This document shows, in pieces, positions 62,196 to 64,000 of a DNA stretch of 64,000 bases. The stretch spans positions 7,014,178-7,078,177 of the forward strand of contig OZ026619.1 of NCBI GenBank assembly GCA_964020975.1. Reading direction: 5' to 3'. The notes below the pieces were generated by a model. It did not search any database and had not been told where the DNA came from. It saw nothing but the letters and a program-made list of their open reading frames with translations. The translations under genes were made by a program, and so were the position numbers. Position 1 is the first letter of the stretch. Each line of letters starts with the position of its first letter. Origin of the DNA: Hermodice carunculata. Lineage: Eukaryota > Annelida > Polychaeta > Eunicida > Amphinomidae.

Positions 62196-62334
62196 TGGTG
62201 TAACAGATGCACCAGAGCCTCCCTTGAGCTCTTTATTTGCTGCATGGATCAGATCTTCCATGGCACTGATGGCTTTGGGTGTGTCAAAGTCATCTGCCAG
62301 GACAGTGTGCAGCCTCTCTTTGGTTTCTTCTAGT
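62196..62334 (-). CDS. CARS2: CARS2, internal exon
   Basis: Acceptor ATTGCAG before ACTAGAAG, donor ACACCA before GTAAGT. It encodes LEETKERLHTVLADDFDTPK and then AISAMEDLIHAANKELKGGS. ADDFDTP is a hallmark of the CysRS helical domain after the catalytic core (human KAALADDFDTPR). Confidence 0.92.
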
Positions 62335-62802
62335 CTGCAATCACATTGACAATAATGACAATATTGATATTTGGCGCACAGAGCTGTTAGTGAAATACTC
62401 CACTTTTTATATCACGATAGCAACATGTGCAGTTTTCAACCTTAACCTTGGATAAATGGAATGACTCGCTCCCTGACACCACTACATGGTCAAATCTGTT
62501 CTCCTAAACTTTAAAATTTATTATATGTCTGCATTCATCAACTGATCCTCACATACCATCAGCACCCATTAACTGTTTTAATGCTAGCAACTCAGGATGA
62601 CGGCCTTTTGTAAGCTAGTTACTGTACCTTGTCTTCCAGATTAAGATTGTACATTAAGTTTGTCCTACATGCATTAAGTTGACATCTCCAAATAAACATG
62701 TTATAAAAAGGTGACAATTTGGATTAATATGCTTGTATTCCCTTTGTCTGAGTAATCCAATTAATCCCCAAAATTATGAATTCCATTTATCTGTTACTGT
62801 AC

Positions 62803-62941
62803 TTCTGCATGAGCTGTGCCTCATTGATGACCCTTCGTGTTAGCTGACCACTGATGTAAGCTTCAGCAGTATCCAGGAATGTAAGCCATCGTCTGAGGAT
62901 CTGTACTGCCTTGAACATACTCTCATCACTGTATTCAATTG
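62803..62941 (-). CDS. CARS2: CARS2, internal exon
   Basis: Acceptor TTTATTTGCAG before CAATTG, donor CAGAA before GTACAG. It encodes IEYSDESMFKAVQILRRWLT and then FLDTAEAYISGQLTRRVINEA, matching human AIDYSDSAMLQAQQLL and ARAYMKGQL. Confidence 0.9.
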
Positions 62942-62975
62942 CTGCAAATAAATGTATAAATTCCAATTATAATAC

Positions 62976-62979
62976 ATAA

Positions 62980-63012
<33 letters not shown>

Positions 63013-63022
63013 CACACACACG
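62976..63022. repeat. (CA)n microsatellite
   Basis: About 22 CA dinucleotides with small interruptions, in a CARS2 intron. Confidence 0.9.
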
Positions 63023-63759
63023 TCAGATTAAACACTGAAGTTACCTTCATTGCATTGACAGTTTCACAGTATTTGGAGTACATTGACATATTGACATTGA
63101 AATTTGTATAGTGATCAGTCACAGAATAACAACACTCAGCAAAATGGCCAAAACTCACACAGCCAGCAAACTGTTGATTGCGTTCATGTATATACACCAA
63201 TTTTTTTAGAAATCATACACACATGTACCACTTGTATGTACAAACTGAAGCAAATCCTGTACAATACTGTAAACTTGACTTCATGCTTATATGTCCCTAT
63301 TAACTTATGTCTACTTGGCTTTTTTTAAATATGTTCTGAAAAGTAAATGCCTGGACAGAAATTTTTAACTCAGAATTGATAACACAGATGGTAAACTTAA
63401 TGTTCAGGTAAAACTCTCACATGCTATTAGACAATTGCAGAAATAAACTCACATGAAAGTTAGAACAGTCAAACATTCAAACTGAGATAATCATGAAAAA
63501 CAAGGACATGGTTTCTTGTGTGCCAAATTACCTGAATATCTTCGTGCCATGTCAAATGACAAATAAAATATGACAGTTGGTGCTGCCACTATGTGTTCAG
63601 AATTGTAACTAATTATAAGTAATCTGGTGCACTTGGGTGGAGCAAGCCTCAGCTGTGGAATGAATTCTGCAACATCAAAGTACAAACACTTCCCTTCTAA
63701 ATGACAAAATGTGTCAAACATTACTTACAAATTTACATCTGTTTGGTATTAGTACTTAC

Positions 63760-63891
63760 GATGCCTATAGGACCTTAGCATACAGAACATTCTGAACTGG
63801 CTGGCAGTGTAGTGTTGCAGCAGATCTGTTATCCAGATGGTGTTCTTCAGAGACTTGGACATTTTGGGCTGGTTTTTCTGGTGCAGGTGCC
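63760..63891 (-). CDS. CARS2: CARS2 (mitochondrial cysteinyl-tRNA synthetase), KMSKS exon
   Basis: Mitochondrial CysRS charges tRNA-Cys with cysteine in the matrix. Acceptor GCATTTTCAG before GGCACC; donor CATC before GTAAGT. It encodes GHLHQKNQPKMSKSLKNTIW and then ITDLLQHYTASQFRMFCMLR. KMSKS is the class I aminoacyl-tRNA synthetase signature that stabilises the aminoacyl-adenylate transition state. The LHQKN..KMSKSLKN context and the rest of the downstream exons match CARS2 better than cytosolic CARS1. The gene continues to the right: the HIGH-motif and zinc-binding exons and the mitochondrial targeting start lie outside the window. Confidence 0.93.
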
Positions 63892-64000
63892 CTGAAAATG
63901 CAACTTCATCATGTATTATATTTCAAAACTCCCCCAAAATATGAGTTCAAGATATTACAGCATGAAAATGTTTGCCTGTGTGTCCAAAAAGCATGCCCTG

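Overview
The window is animal nuclear DNA: AT-rich, gene-poor, and full of introns, microsatellites and short mobile elements. Splice signals (GT-AG, one likely GC-AG), multi-exon genes and the ciliary protein CFAP97 point to a metazoan. The repeat mixture (Tc1-like, piggyBac-like and TA-type MITEs, a CR1/L2-like LINE, a tRNA-derived SINE, a DIRS-like fossil, very frequent TACATGTA) suggests a marine invertebrate, either an invertebrate deuterostome or a lophotrochozoan. The species cannot be named from sequence alone.

Layout. 1-2015: minus-strand fossil of a DIRS-like (tyrosine-recombinase) retroelement gag-like region. 2192-3006: decayed Tc1-like transposon. 18452 down to 3840 (minus): a three-exon gene for a ~1091-residue nuclear-looking protein with an N-terminal HMG-box-like domain, a PP1-docking RVSF motif, CDK-type sites and a KEN box. 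I do not recognise the gene. Its introns hold a hairpin-ended repeat family, ~145-bp period arrays and a 1.56-kb long-arm foldback element. 18453-25827: intergenic repeats, including a duplicated 238-bp block and a SINE. 25828-38152 (plus): CFAP97 in two coding exons around a 10.8-kb repeat-filled intron that holds a LINE and a 2.1-kb hairpin-ended repeat. 38153-54890: intergenic, with six piggyBac-like TTAA MITEs, several TA/CAGTGGT MITEs and foldbacks. 63891 down to 54891 (minus): the 3' seven coding exons of mitochondrial cysteinyl-tRNA synthetase (CARS2), from the KMSKS exon to the stop codon. Its 5' part lies beyond the window.

The three genes share no obvious pathway: a probable chromatin/mitosis protein, a cilium protein, and a mitochondrial translation enzyme. 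The most unusual regions are a TIR-bounded 3.8-kb island inside a CARS2 intron with possible convergent small transcription units, the unrecognised HMG-like/RVSF protein, and the hairpin-ended and ~145-bp repeat families.
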